Positions 26,343 to 34,831 of a stretch of DNA of 64,000 nt are shown here, piece by piece (position 1 is the first letter of the stretch; every line of letters starts with the position of its first letter). A program made the position numbers and the translations under genes. Below the pieces are notes generated by a model, which saw only the letters and a program-made list of their open reading frames with translations, had not been told where the DNA came from and ran no database searches. The DNA comes from Rhizomonospora bruguierae (GTDB taxonomy: Bacteria > Actinomycetota > Actinomycetes > Mycobacteriales > Micromonosporaceae): NCBI RefSeq assembly GCF_018397995.1, contig NZ_BBQH01000026.1, positions 1-64,000 of the forward strand, read 5' to 3'.

Positions 26343-27017
26343 TCAGGCGCCCGGCCTGACCAGCCCCGTCTCGTACGCCAGCACCACCACCTGGACCCGG
26401 TCGCGCAGCTCCAGCTTCGTGAGGATCTTGCCGACGTGGGTCTTCACGGTCGCCTCGGCCACGTGCAGCCGCTGCCCGATCTCGGTGTTCGACAACCCCT
26501 GCGCGACCAGCAACAGCACCTCCCGCTCGCGCTCGGTCAGCTGGCCCAGCCGAGGGTCGGCGGCCGGGCCCGGCCCGAGCTGGCCGGCGAAACGCTCCAA
26601 CAGCCGGCGGGTGATCGGCGGGGCGACCACCGAGTCGCCGCTGGCCACCACCCGGATCGCCGTCAACAGTTCCTCGGGCGGCACGTTCTTCAGCAGGAAT
26701 CCGCTGGCGCCGGCGCGCAGTGCGGCGAACGCGTCGGCCTCGGTGTCGAACGTGGTGAGCACCAGCACCCGGGGCCGCTGGCCAGCGGTGGCGTCCGCCC
26801 CCTGGCACAGCCGCCGGGTCGCCTCCACGCCGTCCATGATCGGCATCCGGATGTCCATCACCACCACGTCGGCCGGCGTGGCGGCCAGCAGCCGCAGCGC
26901 GTCCGCCCCGTCGACCGCCTCGCCGACCACCTCCATGTCGGACTGCGCGCCCAGCACCATGCGGAACCCGGCGCGCACGAGGGCCTGGTCGTCGACGATC
27001 ACCACCCGGATACTCAC
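26343..27017 (-). CDS. NarL/LuxR-family response regulator
   Basis: A 224-residue response regulator. The receiver domain has the acidic pair Asp9/Asp10 (VIVDDQ), phospho-acceptor Asp55 (VVMDIRMP) and the switch region TTFDTEADAF, with Lys in GFLLKN. The C-terminal GerE-type helix-turn-helix contains LTEREREVLLLVAQGLSNTEIGQRL and VKTHVGKILTKL. GTG 27017 overlaps the kinase stop, so the pair is co-translated. Last gene of a flippase-kinase-regulator operon. Confidence 0.93.
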   Translation of the reverse strand: MSIRVVIVDDQALVRAGFRMVLGAQSDMEVVGEAVDGADALRLLAATPADVVVMDIRMPIMDGVEATRRLCQGADATAGQRPRVLVLTTFDTEADAFAALRAGASGFLLKNVPPEELLTAIRVVASGDSVVAPPITRRLLERFAGQLGPGPAADPRLGQLTEREREVLLLVAQGLSNTEIGQRLHVAEATVKTHVGKILTKLELRDRVQVVVLAYETGLVRPGA

Positions 27018-28225
27018 GCCACCTGTTCCTCCGCTCGTGGCGACGGCGGCCGGGGCAGGCGCGCCGTCACCTCCCAGCCCCCGCCCGGGCGCGGCCCGGC
27101 GTGGAAGCTGCCACCGTACACGGCCACCCGCTCCCGCATGCCGACCAGTCCGTGCCCGCCCGAGGGCGCCGCCCCGGCCGCCCGGCCCGCGCCGTCGTCG
27201 ACCACGCGCAACACGACGGCGTCGCACGCCCGGCAGTCGAGCGTCAGGTCGACGCTCGCGCCCGCGCCGCTGTGTTTGAGCGCGTTGGTCAGCGCCTCCT
27301 GGGCCAGCCGGTACACCGTCAGCGCCAACCCCGTGGGCAGGTCGCCCGGCGATCCGCCGACCGTGCCGTGGACGGTGAGCCCGGCCGCTCGCGACCGCTC
27401 CAGCAGCGAATCCAACTCGTCCAATGCGGGCGGGCGGCGTCCGGTTCCGGCGGTCGCCGGCTCGGCCCGGTCCCCGTCCGGCGGCCCGGCCGCGCGCAGG
27501 ACGCCGACCAGCAGGCGCATCTCCTCCAGCGCCTGCCGGCCGGTCTCCGCGATCGCCCGCACCGCGCCGCGGGCCGTGTCCCGGTCGCGGTCCAGCGTGT
27601 AGCCGGCGCCGTCCGCCTGCACGATCATGACTGCCAGGCTGTGCGCGACCACGTCGTGCAACTCCCGCGCGATCTGCGCCCGCTCCTCGACCACCGCCGC
27701 GCGGGCCCGCGCGTCCCGTTCCCGCTCCAGGGTCGCCGCCCGCTCCTCCAGGCTCAGCACGTACAGCCGCCGGGTCCGCACGTTCAGCGCGGCGAGCCAG
27801 ACCGCCCCGCAGACCAGCGCCAGGTACAGCGCGTTGGCCCACCACAGGCCGACCGGCAGGGCCCACGCCCCGAGCACGGCCCCAACGGCGGCGCCGGCGC
27901 CGGCGATGAGCCCGTCCCGCAGCCGCCTCGCGTACTTCACGACGCTGTACATGGCGATCAGCACGGCCACGTCGTACGGGCGCGGGCCCGACCCGAACGC
28001 CGTCTGCAACAGCGCCAGGGCACCCACAGCGACGGCCGTCGCGGACGGGTGCGCCCGCCGGAACAGCAGCGAGGCCGCCATCGCGAGCCCGACCAGGGCC
28101 ACCCACCACTGCTGGCCCGGCGCCAGGACGCCCAGCCCGGCCAGCACCGCCACCCACCCGGAGACGGCGGCGTCGAACAGGATGCCGCGCAGCGGGCGGC
28201 CGAAGGCGGTGCGTGCCACGGCCAC
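27014..28225 (-). CDS. NarL-type sensor histidine kinase (HisKA_3)
   Basis: About 403 residues. Four to five membrane helices with almost no external loops (residues 15-147) are followed by a coiled linker (LEERAATLERERDARARAA). The HisKA_3 dimerisation helix carries the phospho-acceptor near His190 (RELHDVVAHSLAVM). The HATPase_c domain has QEALTNALKHS, VVDDGAG and HGLVGMRERV. The short sensor suggests detection of membrane or envelope state, as in DesK/LiaS relatives. The start is GTG 28225 or 28219; it lies 5 bp from the upstream flippase-like gene. Confidence 0.92.
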   Translation of the reverse strand: MAVARTAFGRPLRGILFDAAVSGWVAVLAGLGVLAPGQQWWVALVGLAMAASLLFRRAHPSATAVAVGALALLQTAFGSGPRPYDVAVLIAMYSVVKYARRLRDGLIAGAGAAVGAVLGAWALPVGLWWANALYLALVCGAVWLAALNVRTRRLYVLSLEERAATLERERDARARAAVVEERAQIARELHDVVAHSLAVMIVQADGAGYTLDRDRDTARGAVRAIAETGRQALEEMRLLVGVLRAAGPPDGDRAEPATAGTGRRPPALDELDSLLERSRAAGLTVHGTVGGSPGDLPTGLALTVYRLAQEALTNALKHSGAGASVDLTLDCRACDAVVLRVVDDGAGRAAGAAPSGGHGLVGMRERVAVYGGSFHAGPRPGGGWEVTARLPRPPSPRAEEQVA

Positions 28226-28230
28226 CGAGC

Positions 28231-29337
28231 CTAACGGGCGCGTCGCGGGTCCGCGGGGCGCCGGCCGCGGGCGGCGGTCAGCCGCCACCACGCGAACGCC
28301 AGGGCACCGATGAGCACCTGCGGGACGAACGTGGCCGCGCGCCAGGTGATGTCCACCGCCAGCGCCTGGCTGGCGGTCGCCCCGAAGACGGCGAGCAGGC
28401 CGATGAGCGTGGCATCGACGGTGCCCAGTCCGCCGGTCGAGACCGGGATGAACGCCACGATCACCGAGAACGAGTAGGCCGCCAGCGACTCGGCCCAGCT
28501 CACCCGGAAGTCGGTGTGGCTGCCGCGCTCGAGCCCCTGCAACGCGACGAGCAGGATCGCCCACGAGGCGAGCAGGGGCAGGACGGACGAGCCGATGACT
28601 GCCGGCCACCGGTGGCGCATGACGTCCACGACGGTGGACCGGAAGTCCAGGATCCTGGCGGCGACGCGCACGCCGCGGCGGCGGATCAGACGCCCGGCCA
28701 CCCGGTTGAGGAGCCGGTCCAGCGCGCCGCCGACCGCGCGGGCCCCGCGCTCGCTGTGCAGGACCACCGCGATGCCGGCCAGGGCGGCGCCGGCCACCAG
28801 GGCGACGGCCACCGCGATCGACACGTAGTGCCAGGTGGCCTCCCCGGTCAGCAGCAGCGCCAGGACGCCGACGGCCGGCATGACCAGGGTGGCCAGGACA
28901 TTGAACACCGTGGAGATGGCGGACGCGCTGGCGGCCTTGCCGGGCCCGAACCCGTAGCTTTCCAGCATCCCGTACTCGACGCCGAGGCTGAGGGCGCTGC
29001 CGCCGGGCAGCGCGTTGCTCACGGCGAAGGACGACTGGTCCACGACGAAGGCGGGAAAATACCGCAGCCGGGGCAGCGCGGCCTGCATCGGCCACGCGCC
29101 GATCGCCACGTTGGCGGCGGCGGCCGCGGCGAGCGCGGCGACGAACGGTGCCGGCATCCGCCGGATCGCCGACCACGCCTGCGAGTAGTGGGCGAACCGC
29201 GGGAAGATGCCGGCGAAGACCGCCACGAGCACGCCCGCCGTCACCGCCGACGCGAGTGCGGCCCGCCACCGGTGACGGCGGCGCCTGGACGGGCCCCCGC
29301 GACCGGTCCCCTCACCCGCGGGATCCCCGGTCATCAC
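28231..29337 (-). CDS. Lysylphosphatidylglycerol synthase/flippase-like membrane protein
   Basis: A 368-residue integral membrane protein of the PF03706 group (the flippase domain of MprF, also found alone). Indicative segments are DQSSFAVSNALPGGSALSLG and IPVSTGGLGTVDATLIGLL. No aminoacyl-transferase domain is attached, so a lipid-handling rather than lipid-modifying role is likely. The start is GTG 29337 or ATG 29334. It is the first gene of an operon with the sensor kinase and response regulator, which suggests the kinase responds to envelope lipids; this is inferred. Confidence 0.83.
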   Translation of the reverse strand: MMTGDPAGEGTGRGGPSRRRRHRWRAALASAVTAGVLVAVFAGIFPRFAHYSQAWSAIRRMPAPFVAALAAAAAANVAIGAWPMQAALPRLRYFPAFVVDQSSFAVSNALPGGSALSLGVEYGMLESYGFGPGKAASASAISTVFNVLATLVMPAVGVLALLLTGEATWHYVSIAVAVALVAGAALAGIAVVLHSERGARAVGGALDRLLNRVAGRLIRRRGVRVAARILDFRSTVVDVMRHRWPAVIGSSVLPLLASWAILLVALQGLERGSHTDFRVSWAESLAAYSFSVIVAFIPVSTGGLGTVDATLIGLLAVFGATASQALAVDITWRAATFVPQVLIGALAFAWWRLTAARGRRPADPRRAR

Positions 29338-29430
29338 CCCATCCTGGCCGACGCCCCCGCCGCCCGCGGCGCAAACGGCGGTGGCGAGCCGCTCGCGCGG
29401 CTCGCCACGGTGTCGGTGGTGCGGTTCGGG

Positions 29431-30021
29431 TCAGATCAGCCAGCGGTGCTTCTGGACGAGGGGCAGTTGGGCCCAGCGGCGGCCGAGGCCCCAGGTGTGC
29501 CCGGCGTAGGCGGCGGCGAGCAGGACCACGACGACCGCGTACACGAGGTGGTAGTCGGTCAGCGGGTTGGTCGAGCCGGTCGGGGCGCCGGCGCTGGTGT
29601 ACTGGGCGAGCGGGAACTCGGTGAGCCACATCATGCCCATGATCAGGGCGCCGGAGGCGGCGGCGACCCGCAGGCCCACCCCGGTGATCAGCGCGATGCC
29701 GACCGCGGCCATGCCGACCATGAACAGCGTGTTGGCCCACCAGGTGCCGGCGATGGCGTGCGCCACCGACTGGGCGGGGCCGACGTCCACCGAGGCCAGG
29801 AAGCCCTTGGTGGGGGAGCCGCCGTTGATCCACGCCTTGGCGGCCGGGGTCGAGTAGCCGAGGCCGAACGTCTTGTCCAGGAACGCCCAGAGGAAGACGA
29901 AGCCGGTGGCGACCCGCAGCACGGCCAGCGCACGGGCGGCGGTCTTGGTCAGCATGTGCCCGGGCACCTCGGCGCGCTCGAGCGGGGTGGTGACGGTGCG
30001 GGTGGTGCTCTGGATGGTCAT
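29431..30021 (-). CDS. DoxX-family membrane protein
   Basis: A 196-residue membrane protein with four helices. The first contains LRVATGFVFLWAFLDKTFGLGY, typical of the longer actinobacterial DoxX group. ATG 30021 follows a strong ggaggggcc ribosome-binding site on the minus strand. Family members relate to redox or thiosulfate metabolism or membrane-associated oxidoreductase complexes; the biochemical role here is unknown. A DevR/DosR-like box lies 87 bp upstream, shared with the divergent HPF-like gene, suggesting induction under hypoxia or respiratory block. Confidence 0.8.
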   Translation of the reverse strand: MTIQSTTRTVTTPLERAEVPGHMLTKTAARALAVLRVATGFVFLWAFLDKTFGLGYSTPAAKAWINGGSPTKGFLASVDVGPAQSVAHAIAGTWWANTLFMVGMAAVGIALITGVGLRVAAASGALIMGMMWLTEFPLAQYTSAGAPTGSTNPLTDYHLVYAVVVVLLAAAYAGHTWGLGRRWAQLPLVQKHRWLI

Positions 30022-30107
30022 CGTGGCCCCTCCATCCCTCTCTTTCGACACCACAAGCATCAACCGGTTGCGCCCGGCGGCGCCCGGGTCGGAGCGCACC
30101 GAACGCC

Positions 30108-30121
30108 GGGACCAAAGTCCC
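30108..30121. promoter_or_regulatory. DevR/DosR-like dormancy box
   Basis: GGGACCAAAGTCCC matches the core of the DosR/DevR consensus (GGGACTWWAGTCCC) with one substitution and is a near-perfect dyad. It lies between divergent doxX and HPF-like genes, both plausible dormancy-type targets. No DosS/DosT-like GAF kinase is in the window; the NarL-type systems nearby are not obviously DevRS. Confidence 0.65.
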
Positions 30122-30260
30122 CTCGATCCGGCCCCTGCGCCCGGGACGGGGCCGCCGCCAGGGCCGAACGACCCGGCGGGAGTCGTCCTCCGGCCCCTGC
30201 CCGCCGGGGTCCGCCCGGGTGATCATGGAGGCAGGTTCTTTCCATCGCTGGGAGGTAGCC

Positions 30261-30578
30261 ATGACGCAGGTTTTCGCGATTCCGGTTCCCCAGATCCGCG
30301 TCCACGGCGGGGAGGCGGCGACGTGGCAGGAGTACGCGATCGAGAAGGTCGCCACCGTGCTGCGGCAGGCGCCCGGGCCGGTGCTGCACGTCCGCCTGCT
30401 GCTCGACGCGTTCGGGCGGGGCGGTCGCGCGGAGGCGCACGTGGACGTCAACGGGGTGACGGTGCACGCGCACGCGATGGGCGGGACCGTGCAGGAGGCC
30501 ATCGACCTGATGCAGGACCGGCTGCGCGGCCAGGTGCGCCGGATGCGCCGCCGGCCCACCGACCGCTTGACGCGTTGA
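30261..30578 (+). CDS. Small HPF/RaiA-like ribosome-associated domain protein
   Basis: A 105-residue protein corresponding to the N-terminal S30AE domain of hibernation factors. The pattern is beta-alpha-beta-beta-beta-alpha: IRVHGG, a helix with WQEYAIEKVATVLRQ, then HVRLLLDAF, AEAHVDVNGVTVHAHA and a final helix TVQEAIDLMQDRLRGQVRRM. The long C-terminal dimerisation domain of full-length HPF is absent. The start is ATG 30261 with gggagg 6 bases upstream. The DevR-like box 140 bp upstream suggests induction in dormancy. Binding to the 30S subunit is inferred from the fold. Confidence 0.75.
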   Translation: MTQVFAIPVPQIRVHGGEAATWQEYAIEKVATVLRQAPGPVLHVRLLLDAFGRGGRAEAHVDVNGVTVHAHAMGGTVQEAIDLMQDRLRGQVRRMRRRPTDRLTR

Positions 30579-30686
30579 GCGTTTCTCCGGTGCGCGCCAC
30601 GGTCTGCCCGCTCTACGGTGTCCTCAGCGCAGAGGGGTGTCCTCGGCGCTGAGGGCACGGGCGGGACGAAGCGGGGGTCGGCAGGC

Positions 30687-31187
30687 GTGTGTGGATCGGT
30701 TTCGGCGATCGGGCTGGAGGACCGCGAGCGGGAACTGTGGCCCTACCTGCGGGAGCGGCTGCGGCGACCGGGTCACCTCATGGCCATCATGCGGGGCGTG
30801 CTCGGGGACGTGGAGGTCGCGGCGGTCGTCGCGGTGACGCCCCAGGGCGCGGTGACGACGCTGGCCCTGTTGACCACCGCCGAGACGATCGCCCAGGAGA
30901 TCCACCTGCCCCCGCAGGACCGGGACCGGCCGGGGGTGCGGCGGGGCCGGATCGGTGACTACGACGTCGACGTCCTGGTCGGCGCGGGCCCGGACGGCGT
31001 GACGCGGCCGTTGGCGGTCCTCGCCACGCCGTGGATCGAGCAGCACCTGCTGCTGTACGCCCGCACGCTCTGGCACCGGCGCCCCGCCCGGAGCACGGGT
31101 CCGGCGGCGGCTCAGCGGCCGGCCAGCAGCGGCACGGCGATCAGCGCGCCCACCACGGCGACGCCGAGGAACAGCCAGGCCACGTAG
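30687..31187 (+). CDS. Hypothetical protein
   Basis: About 166 residues from GTG 30687 (CGSVSAIGLEDREREL). The central part (residues about 10-135) has balanced composition and predicted mixed alpha/beta character: LRRPGHLMAIMRGVLGDVEV, AVTPQGAVTTLALLTTAETI and IGDYDVDVLVGAGPDGV. The last 25-30 residues overlap the 3' end of the convergent antiporter gene and look like read-through tail. No family is recognised. A weak ggcagg precedes the start. The coding call rests on composition and codon bias. Confidence 0.5.
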   Translation: MCGSVSAIGLEDRERELWPYLRERLRRPGHLMAIMRGVLGDVEVAAVVAVTPQGAVTTLALLTTAETIAQEIHLPPQDRDRPGVRRGRIGDYDVDVLVGAGPDGVTRPLAVLATPWIEQHLLLYARTLWHRRPARSTGPAAAQRPASSGTAISAPTTATPRNSQAT

Positions 31188-32938
31188 TCGCCGACGTGGC
31201 CGCTGTGCAGCCGGTGCAGCAGTTCCACCGGGGCGGGGGAGCGGACCGGCCCCCGCCACCCGGCCCGCCGGGGCCGGTACACGCCGAGCAGCGCGACCGC
31301 GACCGCGAGCGTCACCGAGACCAGGCCCAGTACGACACCGGTGGTGGTCCAGCCGAGCCCGGGGAGCGGGGCTACCGGGGTCGGCGGCGCGGCGTCCAGG
31401 GTCTGCCCGGCGTAGCCGGTGCGGTCCAGGAACATCCGGGCGGCCCGGCCGGCGGCCACCCACAGGGGCGGCACCACGCCGGGCAGGGCACCGGCGAGCA
31501 GCAGCAGCACGATCGCGGCCAGCATGGTCCGCGGTACCGCCCGCACCAGGGAGGGCGTCTCCGGCTGCTCGCCGCTGCCCTGCGTCTCGCTGGCCGGTGG
31601 CTGCGGCGGGTGGCCCAGCCCCAGGAAGACCCGCAGGCCGGCGCGGAGCACCGCCCCGCCGGTCACCGCCGAGCCGACGACGAACGCGGCCACCAGCCAC
31701 GGGTAGCCGGCGCGGCCGGCGGCGTCCTCGGCGACCGCCTTGCCGATGCCCGGACCCAGCGGCGGCGCGCCGGCCAGCGCGACCCCGCCGGCGAGGAAGA
31801 ACCAGCCGCCCGGGTCCCGGCGGCTGCCGCGCCCGAACAGGTCCCGCTCGTCGACGCTGCCGAACCGGTCCAGCAGCAGCCCGGTCACCAGGAACAGCGC
31901 GCCCTTGATGCCGGCGTGCCCGAGGACGTAGAGCGCGGCGCCGGCCACCGAGCCGGGGGTCAGCACGGCGAACGCGACGACGAACAGCCCGGTGTGCGCG
32001 ATGGTCGAGTAGGCGAGCAGCCGCTTGATGTGCCGCTGGATCAGGCACATGCCGGAGCCGACCGTCACGGTGAGCAGCCCCGGGACGAGCAGCGCGGTGC
32101 GCAGTACCCCGCCCGGCAGAACCCCGGCGAAGGCCGTGGTGTAGACCCGGGCGACCGCGTACACGCCCAGTTCCACCATGACGCCGGACATGAGCACGCA
32201 GATCGGGGCCGGCGCGACGGCGTGGGCGTCGGCCAGCCAGAAGTGCATGGGTGCCACCGCGGCCTTGACCAGGAAACCGGTGACGACGAGCACGAACGCG
32301 ACGATGACGAGCGCGTCGGCCCGCTGGCCGCCCAGCGCCCGGCCGATCCGGGCCAGCCCGAGTTCGCCGGTACGCGCGTAGATCAGGCCCACGCCCATCA
32401 GGGACAGGTACGCGCCGAGCGAGTTGATGACCGCGAACGTCAGGCCGCCCTGGACGGAGTCGGGCTCCTCGATCCGCAGGGCGGTCAGCGCGTACGCGGC
32501 GGCACCCATGAGTTCGAAGAAGACGAACATGTTGAACAGGTCGCCGGTGAGCGCGAACCCGACCAGTCCGGCGAGGAACAGCAGCACCAGGGTGTGGTAG
32601 TGCGCCTGGAGGGAGGCCAGGTACCGCCAGCTGTACAGCATCGCCACGGCGGTGAGCAGGCCGGCCAGGCAGGCCAGGCCGGCGCCGAGCGGGTCGGCCA
32701 CCAGGACGACGCCGACCGAGCGCCCGCCCACCGGCGACCAGCCCCCCGACCAGGTCACGGCCCGGCCGCCGAGCGTGCTGGCGGCCAGGAACCCGGTGGT
32801 CGCGGCGACGCCGGCCGCGGTGGCCGTGGCCAGCACGTCGATCACGAGGCGGGGAGCCCGCCGCCCGGCCACCAGGACCACGCAGGCGGCGAGGATCGGC
32901 GCGACGACGGCCAGCGGCGCCAGCGCGGAGCGGGACAT
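31112..32938 (-). CDS. Antiporter subunit MrpD/MbhH-like (NuoM/N family)
   Basis: A 608-residue proton-conducting membrane subunit with about 14 helices. The family centre is present: DLFNMFVFFELMGAAAYALTAL (Glu of helix 5), the Lys in GFLVKAAVAPMHFWLADAHAVAPAP and the discontinuous-helix region HIKRLLAYSTIAHTG. It is the last and largest gene of the seven-gene operon and overlaps the preceding gene by ATGA. It should form the proton path of a cation/proton antiporter. Confidence 0.9.
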   Translation of the reverse strand: MSRSALAPLAVVAPILAACVVLVAGRRAPRLVIDVLATATAAGVAATTGFLAASTLGGRAVTWSGGWSPVGGRSVGVVLVADPLGAGLACLAGLLTAVAMLYSWRYLASLQAHYHTLVLLFLAGLVGFALTGDLFNMFVFFELMGAAAYALTALRIEEPDSVQGGLTFAVINSLGAYLSLMGVGLIYARTGELGLARIGRALGGQRADALVIVAFVLVVTGFLVKAAVAPMHFWLADAHAVAPAPICVLMSGVMVELGVYAVARVYTTAFAGVLPGGVLRTALLVPGLLTVTVGSGMCLIQRHIKRLLAYSTIAHTGLFVVAFAVLTPGSVAGAALYVLGHAGIKGALFLVTGLLLDRFGSVDERDLFGRGSRRDPGGWFFLAGGVALAGAPPLGPGIGKAVAEDAAGRAGYPWLVAAFVVGSAVTGGAVLRAGLRVFLGLGHPPQPPASETQGSGEQPETPSLVRAVPRTMLAAIVLLLLAGALPGVVPPLWVAAGRAARMFLDRTGYAGQTLDAAPPTPVAPLPGLGWTTTGVVLGLVSVTLAVAVALLGVYRPRRAGWRGPVRSPAPVELLHRLHSGHVGDYVAWLFLGVAVVGALIAVPLLAGR

Positions 32939-33285
32939 CAGCCCCTCAGGCGCGTCAGGGCGTCCGGGTCCACCGTGCGGTGCCGGGCGTGTACCTGGAT
33001 GGACAGGGCCAGCAGCAGGGCGGTGACGGTGGCCGAGACCACGATGTCGGTCAGCGCCATCGCCTGCACCACCGGGTCGACGACCCGGGTGCTCGGCGCG
33101 GGCCCGCCGGCGAACACGGGTGCGGGGGCGCCGCTCTGGTACCCGACGGCGAGCAGCAGCACGTAGGTGCCGCTCTGGGCGACCGACAGCGACACCACGG
33201 CGTGCACCAGGTCCCGGCTGCGCACGATGCCGAACGAGCCGACCAGCATCAGCCAGCCGGCGACGGTGTAGGCGTACCAGTGCAC
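32938..33285 (-). CDS. Antiporter subunit MrpC/MbhG-like (NuoK family)
   Basis: A 115-residue, three-helix NuoK-like subunit. The motif VVDPVVQAMALTDIVVSATVTALLLAL is the classical MrpC helix-3 signature. GTG 33285 lies 7 bp after the MrpB-like gene, and the stop overlaps the mrpD-like start. It pairs with the D subunit in the membrane arm. Confidence 0.88.
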   Translation of the reverse strand: MHWYAYTVAGWLMLVGSFGIVRSRDLVHAVVSLSVAQSGTYVLLLAVGYQSGAPAPVFAGGPAPSTRVVDPVVQAMALTDIVVSATVTALLLALSIQVHARHRTVDPDALTRLRG

Positions 33286-33292
33286 CGCCGCC

Positions 33293-34039
33293 TCAGCCCT
33301 TCCCGTCCCGTTCGGACGCGATGCGCAGGGCCTGATCCAGGAACTGGGCCAGCAGCACCACCACGCCGCCGGCGACCGCGACGCCGACGGCGATGTTGAG
33401 CAGGGGCACCGTGCCGCCGGAGAGCAGGTCCGCGAACGACCCGTGCGGCAGCACGTTGGCGAGGAAGCCGGCGCCGGTGGCCAGCCCGCCCACGCCGATG
33501 CCGCCGAACGCGGCGGTGCTCAACCCCTCGGACCACCGGTACCAGTGCAGCGGGCGCAGGCGTTCCAGGGTCTCGTACCGGCTGGCCAGGTACAGCAGGT
33601 GCAGTCCGGTGGCCAGCACCACGCCACCCTGGAACCCGCCGCCCGGGGTGAGGTGGCCGTGCACGACGACGTCCAGCCCGATCAGCAGCGTCCCGGGCAG
33701 CACCGCCACGCTGACCAGCGTCACCGCCGCCAGCGCCCGGTCGTCGCCGGCCAGTTCCCGGCGGACGTCCCCGGTCGACGCCCGCAGCACGATGGTCGCC
33801 CCGACCACCGAGGCGAGCAGGATGGTCTCCTCGACCAGTGTGTCCAGGCCGCGCTGGTCGAAGTTGATCGACGAGACCACGTTCGCGGTGGCGTTGCGCA
33901 GGGCGGCCGCCACGGCGAGGTCCCGGTACGGGTGGCTGGCGGTGCCGAACGGCGGTGCCCCGGCGATCGCGAGCCCGAACAGCGGCGCCAGGACCGCCGC
34001 CGCGACGCCGAACATGACCAGCCGGACGGTGCGGCTCAC
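33293..34039 (-). CDS. Fused MbhE + MrpB/MbhF-like antiporter subunit
   Basis: A 248-residue protein. Residues 1-90 (PFGTASHPYRD..., VVSSINFDQRGLDTLVEETIL) match the C-terminal MrpA extension that is a separate MbhE subunit in archaeal complexes. Residues about 110-240 are the MnhB domain (HGHLTPGGGFQGGVVLATG). The ATG overlaps the preceding DUF4040 gene. The fusion and the absence of a large MrpA resemble the Mbh/Mbs layout rather than the standard bacterial Mrp operon. Confidence 0.85.
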   Translation of the reverse strand: MSRTVRLVMFGVAAAVLAPLFGLAIAGAPPFGTASHPYRDLAVAAALRNATANVVSSINFDQRGLDTLVEETILLASVVGATIVLRASTGDVRRELAGDDRALAAVTLVSVAVLPGTLLIGLDVVVHGHLTPGGGFQGGVVLATGLHLLYLASRYETLERLRPLHWYRWSEGLSTAAFGGIGVGGLATGAGFLANVLPHGSFADLLSGGTVPLLNIAVGVAVAGGVVVLLAQFLDQALRIASERDGKG

Positions 34040-34278
34040 GGCGGGTTCCGGTCGATCTTCCGGACGGCGAGCATCACCATCAGCGGCACGACCGCGGTGC
34101 CGACGGCGATCTGCGACAGCGCCACGTCCGGCGCCTGGAGGACGAAGAACAGCACCGCCAGCGCCAGCCCGAACAGCGACAGGGTCACCGCCTGGCGCCC
34201 CGGTTCGGCGGTACCGGCGACCGCGGCGCCGCCGAGGGCCACCAGGGTGAGCGCGGCGCCGATGAGGATGGTGTTCAC
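34036..34278 (-). CDS. Antiporter subunit MbhD-like (DUF4040)
   Basis: An 80-residue, two-to-three-helix protein. FFVLQAPDVALSQIAVGTAVVPLMVMLAV is the DUF4040 hallmark that forms part of MrpA in Bacillus but is free-standing as MbhD in archaeal complexes. It overlaps both neighbours by ATGA/GTGA-type junctions. Confidence 0.87.
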   Translation of the reverse strand: MNTILIGAALTLVALGGAAVAGTAEPGRQAVTLSLFGLALAVLFFVLQAPDVALSQIAVGTAVVPLMVMLAVRKIDRNPP

Positions 34279-34580
34279 CCCGGTCGCCCCTCGCCGTCCG
34301 GGCTCTGCTTCCGGGCCGCGTGCGCGGTCGCGGCGGCGAGGACCGGTCCGGTCACGGTGAGCACGAGCACGGTGAGCAGGGTCAGCGCCGAGGCGAGGTG
34401 CCAGCCGGCGTCCACGGCCAGCCCGACGCCGATCAGGGGCGCGCCGACGGAGGTCACCGGCGTGAGAAAGTGCAGGCGCGCGAGCAGGTCGCGGGGGCGT
34501 GCCGCACCGGCGGTGGCGGCGAGCGCGACCACCGTGCCGGCCCCCACCAGGACCTGGGCCACGAGGTGCCGCCCGCTCAC
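34275..34580 (-). CDS. mnhG: Antiporter subunit MrpG/MbhC-like
   Basis: A 101-residue MnhG/PhaG protein with three helices. RPRDLLARLHFLTPVTSVGAPLI carries the conserved Arg-Leu-His pattern of the family, and the C-terminal tail is charged. Coupled by 4-bp overlaps to the F-like and DUF4040 genes. Confidence 0.88.
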   Translation of the reverse strand: MSGRHLVAQVLVGAGTVVALAATAGAARPRDLLARLHFLTPVTSVGAPLIGVGLAVDAGWHLASALTLLTVLVLTVTGPVLAAATAHAARKQSPDGEGRPG

Positions 34581-34831
34581 CCGCGCAGGCCGATCAGGCG
34601 GACGAACACCAGGGTGCCGGCGAACGACAGGACCGCCAGGACGAGCGGCACGATCAGGTACGACGACGCCCCGTACCCGTGGGACAGTTCGAGCAGCACC
34701 AGCACCGTCAACGCGCTGCCCAGTTCGAGGCCGACCAGCCGGTCCAGGGCGCCGCGCCGCGACCCCAGCAGCAGGGCCGGGGCCAGGCCGCCCAGCATCA
34801 GCACCAGCGCGGCGAGCAGCCAGGAGGTCAC
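34577..34831 (-). CDS. mnhF: Antiporter subunit MrpF/MbhB-like
   Basis: An 84-residue, three-helix MnhF protein containing RGALDRLVGLELGSALTVLVLL, equivalent to the conserved 'D-R-I-v-a-l-d' segment. It overlaps the E- and G-like genes by 4 bp each. Confidence 0.87.
   Translation of the reverse strand: MTSWLLAALVLMLGGLAPALLLGSRRGALDRLVGLELGSALTVLVLLELSHGYGASSYLIVPLVLAVLSFAGTLVFVRLIGLRG

Noticed and set aside
26343-28225. DevR-DevS assignment for the NarL-type pair near the DevR-like box
   Set aside because: The kinase has a membrane sensor with no GAF heme domains and is coupled to a flippase-like gene, so it is not a DosS/DevS-type sensor.
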